A stretch of DNA of 64,000 nucleotides, from contig OY755173.1 in NCBI GenBank assembly GCA_963576735.1, positions 18,508,873 to 18,572,872 of the forward strand, given 5' to 3'. Position numbers and translations under genes: made by a program. Shown piece by piece: positions 12,183 to 22,269 of this stretch. The notes under the pieces were generated by a model. That model had not been told where the DNA came from. It did no database searches and saw nothing but the letters and a program-made list of their open reading frames with translations. This stretch comes from Bedellia somnulentella (Eukaryota; Arthropoda; Insecta; Lepidoptera; Bedelliidae). Within the stretch, counting starts at the first letter, position 1; each line of letters opens with the position of its first letter.

Positions 12183-12372
12183 ATTCTTACGCTATTAGTT
12201 CCATCCATTGATATAGGCAGAGACTATTGATTGCCAATTTGTACGATCTGAAAACCTCTCTAGCTTCGTTTACATCCATCGATCTTCTCATACATGCTCT
12301 TTTATTATTCATACTTTGGACGCCTGCCTTTTTAAGCACACTTTCTAATTGGTCCAAATGTCTAACTTTTGA
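12183..12372 (-). repeat. LINE family L 3' end
   Basis: A minus-strand copy encoding, with decay, the recurring C-terminal peptide (MKRLMDVNEAREV-like). It contains ATCTTCTCATACATGCTCTT and CTAATTGGTCCAAATG. Confidence 0.65.
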
Positions 12373-12697
12373 TTATAACTAAAATAATATAACATCATTA
12401 TTATTATCAAATTAATATTTTAAAAAAATAAGCTATACGAATAAGCTATGAACTGGTATACTCGTAATATGAATGCGGAAGTCGGCTAATATCTGAACTA
12501 GTAAGTAGCCCTACCAACACCTTTTATAAAAAGAAATCACTGCCACATAAAGATAATTTGTTTCTGTCTACTTAAGTGAATGGTTTGCAGCTCAGCGCTT
12601 ACTCAATATCTTAAACCTATTTGCTACAAGTTTTAAAAGAACTACGTATCTTTCGTAGTTTTAGATGAAACTAAATAGTTTAAAAAAAGTTTAAGTT

Positions 12698-12886
12698 GCC
12701 GTGTAGTGTCGGCTTAGAATAACACTACCCCATTTCTACTCGTGGGTGATCGTAAGAGGCGACTAAGGGTAAAGGGGCTTTTTAAGTGATTTTTGGGCGA
12801 TGTGGCTGGAGACCCATCACCAAAAACGTTTATTATTATCATCTTTCCCCAATCAACTTCCAAAAGTGGCTGAGGAATTTATCCTT
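12698..12886 (+). repeat. Retroposon family A, 3'-truncated
   Basis: The 5' end and core are intact (GTGTAGTGTCGGCTTAGAAT, GGCGATGTGGCTGGAGACC). The last about 60 bp, including the hairpin and tail, are absent after GAGGAATTTAT. Confidence 0.75.
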
Positions 12887-12939
12887 CCAACGCGCCACTT
12901 TAAAACAACATTGGTAGCTTAGTAAGAAGACAGTGTCCT

Positions 12940-13072
12940 GCGGATAATGTTGGGAACCTAGCTGAGGTACTTTGCCTTTTTGTTGCCATCTTTTCTTTTT
13001 AATTTGTAATATTTTTATATTTTGTTATTGTGTTTGGTAACAAATAAATATCTTTTTTCTTTTTTTTAACCA
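12940..13072 (+). repeat. Element 3' end with GGTAACAAATAAATA and poly-T/CT tail
   Basis: A T-rich stretch ends in AACAAATAAATATC followed by a CTTTT-type tract. It resembles the 24400-24760, 28680-28945 and 31830-32142 copies, a (CTTT)n-tailed retroelement 3' end. Confidence 0.45.
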
Positions 13073-13189
13073 TTTTAAGACTACCACTTGTAATGTAGAG
13101 GCGTGGGTTCGATTCCTTAGTTCATCCTACATTAATAAGTGTTTTTAAATAATTAAATATTTAAAAAAATAAAAGGATAACATTTAATG

Positions 13190-13328
13190 GCGTCCGAAGT
13201 ATGAAGAATAAAATAGCATGTTTGAATCGATTGATGGATGTAAACGAAGGATCGTACAAAGTGGCGATCGATAGTCTCTGCCTGCCCCAAAGAGAACTGA
13301 TGGCGTGAGTATACGTATGTATGTATGA
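13190..13328 (+). repeat. LINE family L 3' end
   Basis: A plus-strand copy reading SMKNK-x-ACLNRLMDVNE-like sequence, ending in GATGGCGTGAGTATACG and a (TATG)n tail. It is mildly decayed. Confidence 0.7.
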
Positions 13329-13552
13329 AAATATTGGGTTATTCCACAGTGTATACGTATAAAACGGCATATTTCTCCTCCCTCTCACGTAGATCAACTG
13401 TCTTTAAAACGTGAGCCAAAGGTGAACAAAATGTATGTGTCATTAATGTGTATTTGTAAAACTCCCATTGCTCCCTGGGAGCCACAATTCAAAAATGCTA
13501 TTTTGAGCTAGCTCTTTAGTACAATAAATTTACTAATTTATCATATATTTTT

Positions 13553-13612
13553 TACACCGTGTTAGCTAAGTGGGTAGAAACACCGCCTACCATGCAGAGA
13601 GGCTATGATTCA
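13553..13612 (+). repeat. SINE family B, head only
   Basis: The A-box-like GTGTTAGCTAAGTGGGTAGA and the start of the B box (GATTCAAATC) are present. The copy stops exactly where the LINE 3' tail (13613) begins. Confidence 0.6.
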
Positions 13613-13859
13613 AATCAAAATCAATCAAAATCATTTATTTTTATCAAAATTTACATCAACGAGAATCAACGGTCCCCACACTAGGTAAAATCCTGTATTG
13701 CAGGTGACCTTACATGATTGACATACAGATTTTAAATCAAAACTATTATAACAGACAGAAAATTAAAATTAATTTACTACTATAACTAACAAAGAAAATT
13801 AAAAATCAAAAATTATAAATCAAGTTTAAATTACTACTATACTAACCAACGTGTATTGT

Positions 13860-13938
13860 ATTGTGTGAGTGTGTATGTGTGGGTGTTTATGTGTGTGTGT
13901 AGGTATGTGTGTGTGTGTATGTGTGTGTGTGAGTGAGA
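13860..13938. repeat. Imperfect (GT)n microsatellite
   Basis: Alternating TG units with GTGTGAGTG and GTATGTG interruptions. It lies just beyond the stop codon of the LINE RT ORF. Confidence 0.85.
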
Positions 13939-13963
13939 GACAGAAATATAGATTGAATTCATT

Positions 13964-16306
13964 TTATTTTTGGACAATTAAAAACTGTTCAGTATCATCA
14001 TACGATAACTGTTTTAGCCAGTTTACAATGTGTCTTTTTAGTTTGTACAAATTTAAGTCTTTAATATTTAATAATTTATTTATTTTGTTATAAACATATT
14101 TAGCTAAAAATATATAAAATCTCCCTGAAAATTCAGTCTTGAGTTTTGGTATTTTAAAGATGTTGTTTACATTTCTGCGGCTCTTTTCGTTCACCGATAT
14201 TCTGGTACTACAACTACTTCCGTGCATTTGACTGATAATTCGCAAAATGTATATTTGTCTGACAGATAGTACATCTGCAGATTTATATAGCTCACTAGTA
14301 GGGTAAAGATAGGGTAAATTAAGACCAACTTTCAGAACGGCTCTCTGTGCCCTTTCTAAAGGCAAAAGTACAGTTTTAGCGCTTCCTCCCCAACTATCAA
14401 TGCAATACGACAATATTGATTCACAAAGAGCAAAGTAAACCATCTTAAAAGTAGTTTTATCGATAACATGTTTTAGATTGTTGAAAACAGCGATTAGTTT
14501 ACGAACTCTAGCAGTAAGGAGTTGTATGTGTGGCCTAAAAGTAAGATGCTGATCGATGATTACACCTAAATATTTTACAGTAGAACATCTTTCCAATCTT
14601 TCACACTCACAGGTATCCCTATCATTGGATCTACAATTATTTTTATGAGCTATTATATCGATATCAGTTGCAGGCTGGCCGTTTTTTCTTATACTGAAAG
14701 TGAGATAATTGGTTTTGCTACAATTAAGACTTAGCAAATTGTCTGACATCCAATGACGGACTTTATTAAACCCTGCCTGCGCATATTTACTAACAGTTTG
14801 CCAATTATCGCCCCAGAAAACTAATGCAGTATCATCTGCAAAAGTGAAAAGTCGTCCCTGATCCAACTTTAAATTACATAGATCATTTATGTACACCAGA
14901 AAAAGAGTAGGACCCAACACACTTCCTTGTGGAACACCGTAAGTAACGTGATAGGTGTCACTAACCGTTTCACCTAGTTTCACTGACTGTGTTCTGCTGG
15001 TCAAATAGTCCTTTAGTAACTCAAGCTGGACACCGCGAATGCCATAGTTTTCCAATTTTTTAAGCAAATATTTTATTGAAACGGTATCGAATGCTTTTGC
15101 TAAATCAATAAATATTCCAATGCATTTTCTTCCCGCATCCAAATTTTCAACAACCATGTTTGTTAGTTCGCTCACAGCATGCGAAGTCGATAAACCTCTA
15201 CGAAATCCATACTGGTTTGAGGATAATATATTACAAGTCTCCAAATATTTCATTAATTGAGTGTTTATAAGTTTTTCTAAAATTTTTGATAGGATGGGGA
15301 GAAGCGAAATAGGTCGGTAATTATTAAAAGAACATTTATCACCACCTTTGTGAACCGGTATTACAATCGCATGTTTAAGGATGTTTGGGAAAACACCATT
15401 AACGAAAGCCAGATTTATCAGATGTACTAGAGGACCATTTAGATAATATCTGTTCTGCTTAAAAATCGCCGATGAAATCATGTCGTGGCCTGTGGACGAT
15501 TTACTATGAAGGCTATTTATGATAGTGTCTACTTCAGTTAAGTTAGTTTCAAGCAACACGAATGAATTCAATTGATTAATTTTGGCATTGTCGCAGTCTA
15601 TTTTGTTTGGATTGGATTTTCGGATGTCATTAGCAAGAGATTTCCCTATGTTTGCAAAATGTTTGTTTAGGTTGGTTGCTGTTTCTTGTGGTGATTTATC
15701 GCCTAGTAAGAGATCAATGGACTTTGTTTTTTTGGGTTTATAATTCGAAATTGAATTGATTACTTGCCACGTAGCTTTAATATTAGAAGCTCTAGCTTTC
15801 TCCAACTCACATTTTTCATAATTATGTTTTAATTTACGCAACAATGAATTACAAAAATTTCTATACCTGCTATAAGTTAGTTTAAGGACCAGATCTAGAG
15901 GGAACTTTTTTAATTTTTGATGCATCATATCTCTATTCGTCATACAACGGAGTAAACCGGGGGTTATCCAAGGCTTCAGAGCAATTTTTCGCCGGCTCAA
16001 TGTCTTTACCTCTGTATTTTCTTTTACTATGTTGCTCACGATACTTATAAAACGATCTGTAGCTGAGTTGCAATCATTGTCATTTAATACTTGAGTGAAA
16101 TCCGTATTTTTAATAATGTTAGTTATTTCACAATAATTTATTTTTTGGATGGTATTTTTAATAATCCTATTCGGCTTAAGGGATTTAAAGGACAAGTATA
16201 TTGTACTGTGATCGGTTAAAGTGTTTTCGATTACTAGTAGATTATCTTTATTTGGAGAAAATACTGCAAAAGTGTTTGACCTTTTACATTTTTCAAAGGC
16301 ATACAT
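13964..16306 (-). CDS. Non-LTR retrotransposon reverse transcriptase (ORF2 C-terminal part)
   Basis: A 780-codon open frame copies LINE RNA into DNA at the target site. The first 40 residues hold the end of an endonuclease domain (DHSTIYLSF). Residues near 112-119 read KPWITPGL, a linker seen in CR1/Jockey-like elements. The RT domain spans about 310-550: IPVHKGGD and NYRPISLLPILSKILEK near 317-346, FIDLAKAFDTV (catalytic Asp) near 400, GVPQGSVLGPTLF near 457-469, and FADD (catalytic Asp pair) near 489-492. A LERAQRAVLKVGLNLPY segment and a basic C terminus follow. An in-frame TAG lies just upstream of the first Met, so the real ORF start is lost by truncation. The true start codon is therefore not meaningful. 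The clade (CR1 versus Jockey) is not resolved. Confidence 0.9.
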   Translation of the reverse strand: MYAFEKCKRSNTFAVFSPNKDNLLVIENTLTDHSTIYLSFKSLKPNRIIKNTIQKINYCEITNIIKNTDFTQVLNDNDCNSATDRFISIVSNIVKENTEVKTLSRRKIALKPWITPGLLRCMTNRDMMHQKLKKFPLDLVLKLTYSRYRNFCNSLLRKLKHNYEKCELEKARASNIKATWQVINSISNYKPKKTKSIDLLLGDKSPQETATNLNKHFANIGKSLANDIRKSNPNKIDCDNAKINQLNSFVLLETNLTEVDTIINSLHSKSSTGHDMISSAIFKQNRYYLNGPLVHLINLAFVNGVFPNILKHAIVIPVHKGGDKCSFNNYRPISLLPILSKILEKLINTQLMKYLETCNILSSNQYGFRRGLSTSHAVSELTNMVVENLDAGRKCIGIFIDLAKAFDTVSIKYLLKKLENYGIRGVQLELLKDYLTSRTQSVKLGETVSDTYHVTYGVPQGSVLGPTLFLVYINDLCNLKLDQGRLFTFADDTALVFWGDNWQTVSKYAQAGFNKVRHWMSDNLLSLNCSKTNYLTFSIRKNGQPATDIDIIAHKNNCRSNDRDTCECERLERCSTVKYLGVIIDQHLTFRPHIQLLTARVRKLIAVFNNLKHVIDKTTFKMVYFALCESILSYCIDSWGGSAKTVLLPLERAQRAVLKVGLNLPYLYPTSELYKSADVLSVRQIYILRIISQMHGSSCSTRISVNEKSRRNVNNIFKIPKLKTEFSGRFYIFLAKYVYNKINKLLNIKDLNLYKLKRHIVNWLKQLSYDDTEQFLIVQK

Positions 16307-17051
16307 TTTTGTAGTCTACTTATAAAAAATAATAAATAAAATGTAAAAAATAATTTCCAATAAAAGGTGAAAATAATGAAAAAGCGTGGTGCGCTCTGTG
16401 TCATATTTTTTGTCTTTCGAGCTTCAAAAGCGTGTTTTTCAGTTTTTAACATGCTTATATTAGCTTCACCGGTATGTATGTATTTTATGGTAGAAATAAA
16501 AGCTTGTTTGAAACAGTTATTTTCTAGTCTGTAATGTCAACCTACTAAATAGCCCCGCTGATTAAAAAACACCAATGGATATCTAACTCCCTCCGGAGAA
16601 ACAAAGGATATATAAGATCACGCTGAATTTCATATGCGTTGAGCAGTGATGGTATATCACAACCCTTGCAAGGCAGGGCGGACTAGTATTATGATATTTT
16701 TCAAAAGATCAGATAAAATGCGATAGATAAATAGATAGATAAACAAATATCATTAATGACTTTAATGTACAAACAAAACGAAAATAACCTTTACGACGTC
16801 ACATAAACGTAATTGCCGGCTTTTAATTGCATACCTCAGCTTGTTATTTACCAAGTTGAAGGTCAACCATGTGATCAATTTCCCATGTATTATCGCCACA
16901 TGGTGCAAGTTCACGGTAAAACGGATCTGCAAATGATAGATAAGTGATTTAACCTGCAGCTAAGTAATTGAAAAATTTACAATTGACTTCAGCGAATGCT
17001 ATCGTTTTATAATTGTATCGATCGATCATATATTTATTATATTTGTTTACA
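16307..17051. other. AT-rich stretch upstream of the truncated LINE
   Basis: No endonuclease remnant is visible upstream of the LINE breakpoint. A short (GATA)n-like run occurs near 16725-16745. No gene is recognised. Confidence 0.35.
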
Positions 17052-17268
17052 CGTGCCGGCTCAGAATGTCACTGCCCCTTTCTACCCACAGGTGTCGTAA
17101 GAGAAAGAGATTTTGGGCGATGCGGTTGGAAACCCGTCTCCAACGATACTATATTTCTACGATATTGTCCCCTATCAACTTCCAAATGTGGCTGAAGAGT
17201 TTCTAGCTCTAAAGCTCAGGCTTTTCCTTTCTGAGGTTTGTAGCCGTGAGTATATGTATGTATGTACG
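17052..17268 (+). repeat. Retroposon family A, diverged
   Basis: The core GGGCGATGCGGTTGGAAACC and tail TAGCCGTGAGTATATG are clear. An internal deletion after GTCGTAAGAG removes about 25 bp. Confidence 0.75.
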
Positions 17269-17405
17269 GGCGTATAAGTAAATAGGGCTCCTCCTGGAAT
17301 TTTTGGTCGATGCGGTTACATAGAAACTCATCACTAGCAAGGATATTACATTTATTTCTTTTGAGTAGGACATATCATATAGAATAGACACAACAGATAA
17401 ATTTC

Positions 17406-17533
17406 AGGTCACATTATCTCCGAAATCGAGGTTTAAAGAAGCAGCTATTATGCTTATAGGTGTAATACACCGTTCACATAATTAAACATAATTAATAGAA
17501 ACAATTGAGGTGGCAAAGTTATCAGAGAAAGGA
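17406..17533 (+). pseudogene. Duplicated fragment of the 18964-19749 gene with a 59 bp insertion
   Basis: Positions 17406-17448 are identical to 19496-19538, and 17508-17533 are identical to 19541-19566. All 69 shared bases match. In the parent only CA separates the two blocks. Here 59 bp of AT-rich sequence (17449-17507) takes its place. The copy is too short to code and is preceded by TTTC. Confidence 0.8.
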
Positions 17534-17937
17534 TGATCTTGAAAATACAGCCATGATTTACGTTTTTCTCTGATTAATGGGCACTGCCCTGGTACCTGTT
17601 GTTTGCCGTGTGTGTATGTGGGATTTATCTTCCTCAGGGAACCCTGCATGTGATTAGTCACTTAGAGTATTTAAAGTGATCCTTTATATGACGAATCCTC
17701 CCTTCTAAAAGTGCCGGATGAAGTGTTTATTATCAAGGTATGGCTGCACTATTTGGATTTATAGCCGTGGATGAAGGTGAGTAGAGAACCATCATCTGAG
17801 CTGGGAATTAATCAATTAAATTCCTATGTCATTACATTAATTATTCATAAATTAAATTTATATTTTGTGATGATTTCGTTATCAGTGAAAACTTTTTGTA
17901 ATATGCAGGGAATGGTCGCTACAAACATCACTACTCC

Positions 17938-18300
17938 AAATAAAGAATAAATAAAGGGAAGAAAAAATTTCGACACAGGCTGGAATCGAACCCTCCACCT
18001 CTGGTATACGCCCCCGTCTTTCTGCCAATAAGCTACCGTGTCAATAGCTGCCAGTGCGAATTTCTTCTATCTTTTGTTTCTTTTTACACTTTTAAGTAGT
18101 GTTTGCGTTCCCTACCTCTAATGAAACAAACAAAGGATAGAATTTCGCACTGGCAGCCATTGACACGGTAGCTCATTAGCAGAGCGACGGGGGCGTATAC
18201 CCGAGGTCGCGAGTTCGATTCCCGCCTGTGTCGAAATTTTATTTTTCTTTATTTATTAGTAATAATCCCCACATGAGGCTTTCATGAACAAAAACATTCA
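17938..18300. repeat. SINE family C, head-to-head palindromic pair with two tRNA-like cores
   Basis: Left arm: an inverted tRNA-like core (about 17972-18045). Right arm: a direct tRNA-like core (about 18159-18234) with A-box text GGTAGCTCATTAGCAGAG, B-box text GAGTTCGATTCCCGC and a near-complete acceptor-type pairing GACACGG/CTGTGTC. The arms also share CACTGGCAG and AAACAAA(C) text and are separated by a loop of about 35 bp. The anticodon stem cannot form a normal 7-base loop, so these are SINE heads rather than tRNA genes. The right arm ends in the body CCCCACATGAGG and CATGAACAAAAAC. Confidence 0.75.
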
Positions 18301-18780
18301 AATCACTACTCCATCTCATTCCGACGAGGCCATTGCACGAGAGTTCTGATTATTATTATTTTCTTCTCCTAACTTTCAATTTTGAATGAAAACTGCTTGT
18401 TTCAAAAGTTGTGGAAATGATAGTAGTGTACATGATCGTATTAAAAATCGAACGTCAATCGCCCTTCATGTCTATAATGTGTGAAGGCAGAGCGATCGAT
18501 GACAATGAGTAATATGATGGCCATTACACTGCCCGTACCACCCACTGACCACCTGGCCACCTCTTTTTACTAATACACTTAGACTTTTATTTGCTGCAGA
18601 ATAGTTTTTCTTTGCATAGCATTACAAAAGCGTTTGATTGACTACAAAGGAGTGGAAAACTTGAAAGTCAAGAACCTTATACCAATTTTTTGAAAATGAA
18701 ATTTAGTCACAAAGACATTCACGCTAAATCTAGACGACCGCGTGGCGATTATGTAAAACGCCACATATGGGATCAAATAA
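18301..18780. other. Unassigned stretch upstream of the 261-residue gene
   Basis: No repeat family or ORF is recognised. It probably includes the promoter of the following gene, but no TATA box or initiator could be fixed with confidence. Confidence 0.3.
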
Positions 18781-18963
18781 AAAAAACCTTTGACTGTCAT
18801 TAATGTCATTAAACTGTCAAACTGTTAACGGTTATTTAAAATTAAAATTTAAAAGATTCTTACACAACATTTTGATAGTGTCGATGTGTGACGTGCTAAG
18901 TGTCCAGTTTTGTGGCGTGGAGGAGGCAATTGAGCGTGTGGCGAGGAGCGGGGGCCGTCCACT

Positions 18964-19749
18964 ATGCCGCCCAAGGTCAGTGACGGCTGTAGGCGGGCGG
19001 CCACGCGCGCCGCCGCACGCCACATGCTACCAGCTCCGCTCGCCGAGGTTCACAACAAGAAACCCACCATAACTACCATCAAAGCCATCACAGCTATCTA
19101 CGCACCGCGGAAAGCAAGTACACGTAAAAATAAAACCGCCCAGTCTCGCAGCATGATCGAAAACCAAATTCCAGTTAAATCGTCTCTATCTCCGTTCAGC
19201 CCGCTACCAGCCATAGGAGAAACCAAAACAGCGGAACGACCCAAAGTCATCGTGTTCGACATCAACAGTTGTCAAACTTACCGCGCAGATGAAAAGCCGA
19301 TAAGACTACAGGAACTGAAAGCCGTGACGCCTTTAAGAAATGTGCTCAATAGGAGGAAATCTTTGGACTCAGCCAGTAAAAAACAACAAATCCTTCTTCG
19401 AGAGAATACGTACGACGTTATAAATCCAGTATACTGCAAAAGAAATGAACTGAATAGACACAAGAGAATAAATTTCAAAGCCAATTCTAGCGGTGAGGTC
19501 ACATTATCTCCGAAATCGAGGTTTAAAGAAGCAGCTATCAAGGTGGCAAAGTTATCAGAGAAAGGAAAATTATTATGTTTGAGAGAAAAAGAGACATTAA
19601 AATGTTGTTTTGAAGATGATTCAGTCAAATTACAGTCGTTGCCTCAGAGTCCATCCTTACAACTCAACAAATTATCGGAAATATTTCAAAATCTAGATAT
19701 GAATGGGCGACACAGGGATCGAATGAAAAAGGAAAACAGTTGGTTTTGA
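18964..19749 (+). CDS. Unknown basic protein, single exon, 261 residues
   Basis: I do not recognise this family. The ORF is open from ATG 18964 (context CACTATGC) to TGA 19749. It is far less AT-biased at its 5' end than its surroundings, and an ATTAAA signal lies 141 bp after the stop, so it is likely a real transcript. The protein is basic and mostly low in hydrophobics. It has an Ala/Arg-rich start (CRRAATRAAARH, about 9-20), a Ser/Pro-rich stretch near 72-83, and a possibly ordered core KVIVFDINSCQTY near 94-106. A KSRFKEAAIKVAKLSEKGK helix is near 184-202. No signal peptide or membrane segment is seen. After MPPK the DNA reads AAG|GTCAGT, a fair splice donor, so an alternative two-exon model is possible. 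A piece of this gene is duplicated at 17406-17533. Confidence 0.6.
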   Translation: MPPKVSDGCRRAATRAAARHMLPAPLAEVHNKKPTITTIKAITAIYAPRKASTRKNKTAQSRSMIENQIPVKSSLSPFSPLPAIGETKTAERPKVIVFDINSCQTYRADEKPIRLQELKAVTPLRNVLNRRKSLDSASKKQQILLRENTYDVINPVYCKRNELNRHKRINFKANSSGEVTLSPKSRFKEAAIKVAKLSEKGKLLCLREKETLKCCFEDDSVKLQSLPQSPSLQLNKLSEIFQNLDMNGRHRDRMKKENSWF

Positions 19750-19889
19750 CGAAAAATATGTTAATAAGTGCTGGACGTTGTAATGTAAAGTTTACATGTT
19801 ATTTTAGTTATCCTCATGTATTGTGTAGGTGTGAAGAGATATATTATTGCTCAAATGAAGCGTTGTGTTTGTGATGTAACAAATATTTA

Positions 19890-19895
19890 ATTAAA
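19890..19895 (+). terminator. Probable polyadenylation signal ATTAAA
   Basis: ATTAAA is followed at once by a GT-rich stretch (GTGTGTAAGTTTTT), 141 bp after the stop codon of the 261-residue gene. It is the common variant of AATAAA. Confidence 0.5.
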
Positions 19896-20167
19896 GTGTG
19901 TAAGTTTTTAAACGGTTTTTGCTTTTGAAATAATCTATTCCAATTTAGCGCCAGATACGGGTTTCTGATTCAGGTGCTCAGTTTATAACTGTGTCTATAA
20001 AGCTTACGACAGATACAGTAAGTGTTTTTACGGTGAGCAGAACAGAGTAATTAATTAGAGAATCAACGTTTACCTAGGTAGCTCCAGGGATAAACATTTG
20101 TACATAGAAAATATACGCATCACACTGCAACATAGTAGCCTTACCATTCGTCCTTTTTTATTAAGTC

Positions 20168-20412
20168 ATGAATGTTAGTCAGTTAACAGTGAAGGAAAAA
20201 AAATCGTGAGGAAACATACATGGCCGAGTTGTATTTAGTCATGTGACAGTGAATTCATACAAAGCGAGGATAGGTCTGACCCCTATTACGTGAGTACACT
20301 GTCTAAACAAAAGGTGGATAATCTGAACACCAAGGTGACACAAATTACAAGTGATGATCACAAGTATTAGTATTCGTGTTAGTCCTTCGGTGACACGGCA
20401 TTCACGTTAAGT
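20168..20412 (+). repeat. SINE family B, 3' part
   Basis: The body from GTTAACAGTGAAGG to the decayed hairpin (GTCCTTCGGTGACAC) and ATTCACGTTAAG is present. The tRNA-like head is missing. Confidence 0.65.
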
Positions 20413-20458
20413 TGAGTTCAAGGTACAAATACAATATTTTACGTATATATTTAATTTA

Positions 20459-20707
20459 CATACATACATACATATACTCACGGCTATAATTCCCTAAACG
20501 GGGTAGCCAGAGCTTTGAAATGAGAAATTCCTCAGCCACTTTTGAAGTTGAGTGGGGAAAAGATGGTAATAATAAATGGTTTTGGTGACGGGTCTCCAAC
20601 CATATCACCCAAAAATCACTTGAAAAGTCCTTATACCCTAAGTCGCCTCTTACGATCACCCACGGGTAGAAATGGGGTAGTGTTATTCTAAGCCGACACT
20701 ACACAGC
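20459..20707 (-). repeat. Retroposon family A, full-length
   Basis: A minus-strand copy with (CATA)n tail, TATACTCACGGCTATA, core and 5' end CGACACTACACAGC. Confidence 0.85.
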
Positions 20708-20761
20708 TACATTATATTTATTTTATTATATATTTAATTGAATACGTATTTTTTTTTTTTT

Positions 20762-20917
20762 AGGATGGCACTACCCCATTTCTTCCTGTGGGTGTTCGTA
20801 AGAGGCGACTGAAGGTATTGGGGCTTTTTAAGGGAACTTTGAGCGATGCGGTTGGAGAACCATAATAAAAAATCTTTATTTCACAATCTTTTCCCCATTT
20901 CCAAAAGTGGCTGAGGC
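20762..20917 (+). repeat. Retroposon family A, truncated at both ends
   Basis: It begins within the 5' region (GGCACTACCCCATTTCTTCC) and stops after AAAAGTGGCTGAGG, where the 5' region of the OTU-bearing element begins. Confidence 0.75.
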
Positions 20918-21859
20918 ATCTGGGGGCACGGCAGTGCCCCTGCCAAGTCTCGAGCAAAACGGGCACGGCCGTACCATCTTTTCTCGAAGCGGTTCGCGGC
21001 TGTTTCGCCCCCCCTATATCTTCGACGTGGACAAAGCTAGGAGTTTAGGTTTTCGGTGAATAATAGTAGGCATTAGAACAAGCTTAAGTTCGAAATTACA
21101 CGCCAAATGAATTTATAGTTTAGGAGTTACGGTCGATCAAAGTTACACCATTTTGTCACTCACTGACTCACTGACAGATCATCAAAAATCTAAGGTACTT
21201 CTAGCAGACTTAGAAACTTCAAATTTTGCACCAAGATATGTCATTAGCCACATATAAAGGAAAAATTATAAAAACATCAAAAAATTATATGCCATAGAAA
21301 ACAATTTTATATTTGCGGTTTGGCAAGAACATTATGTATGGATTTTGACTGCATTGTTAACTTTGTTCGTTGTTCAAGTACCTATTCAATTGGATGAATA
21401 CATACATAGAATGGAAAAGAATAATATAAATGTAATACATAGACTATCATTAATACAAATTAATACATAAAGTTCATTAAATTAATAAAGCTAAAACTCC
21501 ATTGTATTGCGATAAATATTGTATGCGCGCTCGATAGATGGCGTTGTACCTGTCTGAATCGCGCTATGGTTTCGTTACAAAGCGCAGTGTAAGTAGTACT
21601 TCAAAATAATTCGATAATTTTCATTTGATAGCGCCATCTGTCTATGAAAACCTATTTCGAAACTAAAAAATATTGTAGTGATAATTGATATTCGGAGAAC
21701 TTTACGTGTTATTTAGTTTAGTTTAGTTATAGTTTGTAAGTTAGTAGATATATATTTATTTAGTTAGTTATTTGTTAGTTAGTTTAGTTCTATTTAGTTT
21801 GCATATATATATATAAGTTTAAGCCCTATTGTTATAGAAGTAATTGTAAATATAGTGTA

Positions 21860-22012
21860 ATGGAACGTGAAATATTGTACATAAATGGCGACCTTTGTCC
21901 ACACAGAGTCATCTCTATTCCTGGAGATGGGTCGTGTTTATTTCATTCGTTGTCATACAGCATGTATGGGAGTTTTCAGTCGTCAAACAAGCATACGTGG
22001 CCCTTTCAATAG
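21860..22012 (+). pseudogene. OTU-type cysteine protease N-terminal fragment
   Basis: From ATG 21860 a 50-codon frame contains ISIPGDGSCLFHSLSYSMYG (residues 18-37). This is the OTU motif with the catalytic Asp-Gly-Ser-Cys (D23-C26). The frame ends at TAG 22010-22012, so the catalytic His region is absent. A different frame, open to 22269, continues with KAQETAIAEYNRLRS and a lysine-rich end, probably the far C-terminal part of the same gene after an internal deletion. Confidence 0.65.
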
Positions 22013-22269
22013 TGACTAGTTTGGGTGGATTACATTTAATAAATGTGAATTTTAGTAGTATCAAAGCTCAGGAGACAGCAATAGCTGAATATAATCGACT
22101 CCGAAGTATATATCGCCCAGACTTGTCTACCTTAGAAGTAACGAAGCCTCAGAGAAGAAACAAAAGAGATAGAGATAGAGAATGGGTTCTAAGCAAAGCA
22201 GTAGCTGACGTCCAAGAAATTGTGAGGTCACCTAAAAGTAAAAGAAAGAAATACACTTACAAAAAATAA
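22013..22269 (+). pseudogene. Probable C-terminal tail of the same element's ORF (frame-shifted)
   Basis: The frame ending at TAA 22267-22269 reads SLGGLHLINVNFSSIKAQE, then YNRLRSIYRPDLSTLEV and a basic RSPKSKRKK end. It is coding-like and lies directly after the OTU fragment, but in another frame. I do not recognise a domain. Confidence 0.4.

Larger units (their letters stand above)
13613..16306 (-). mobile_element. 5'-truncated CR1/Jockey-type LINE
   Basis: On the minus strand the element runs from about 16306 to a 3' end of repeated GATTTT-like units at 13613-13640. It contains one long RT ORF (13964-16306) and a 3' region with a GT-rich microsatellite (13860-13938). The endonuclease and any ORF1 are missing, so this is a 5'-truncated insertion. 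The lack of any stop in 780 codons suggests recent arrival. Confidence 0.85.

Noticed and set aside
17449..17507. A true intron in the duplicated fragment
   Set aside because: The 59 bp insert lacks GT/AG borders that would restore the parent reading frame.
18159..18234. Possible tRNA gene (good A and B boxes, acceptor-like pairing)
   Set aside because: The anticodon arm does not form a 5 bp stem with a 7-base loop. The core is attached to a SINE body and repeated at 17972, 34468 and 36841.
18803..19072. An 89-codon plus-strand frame overlapping the start of the 261-residue gene
   Set aside because: It is in another frame, begins in AT-rich leader and ends in GC-rich text; no family match. 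The 261-codon frame is much longer.
20918..20945. Rho-type or bacterial terminator hairpin (GGGGGCACGGCAGTGCCCC)
   Set aside because: The context is a eukaryotic transposon 5' region with no bacterial gene nearby.
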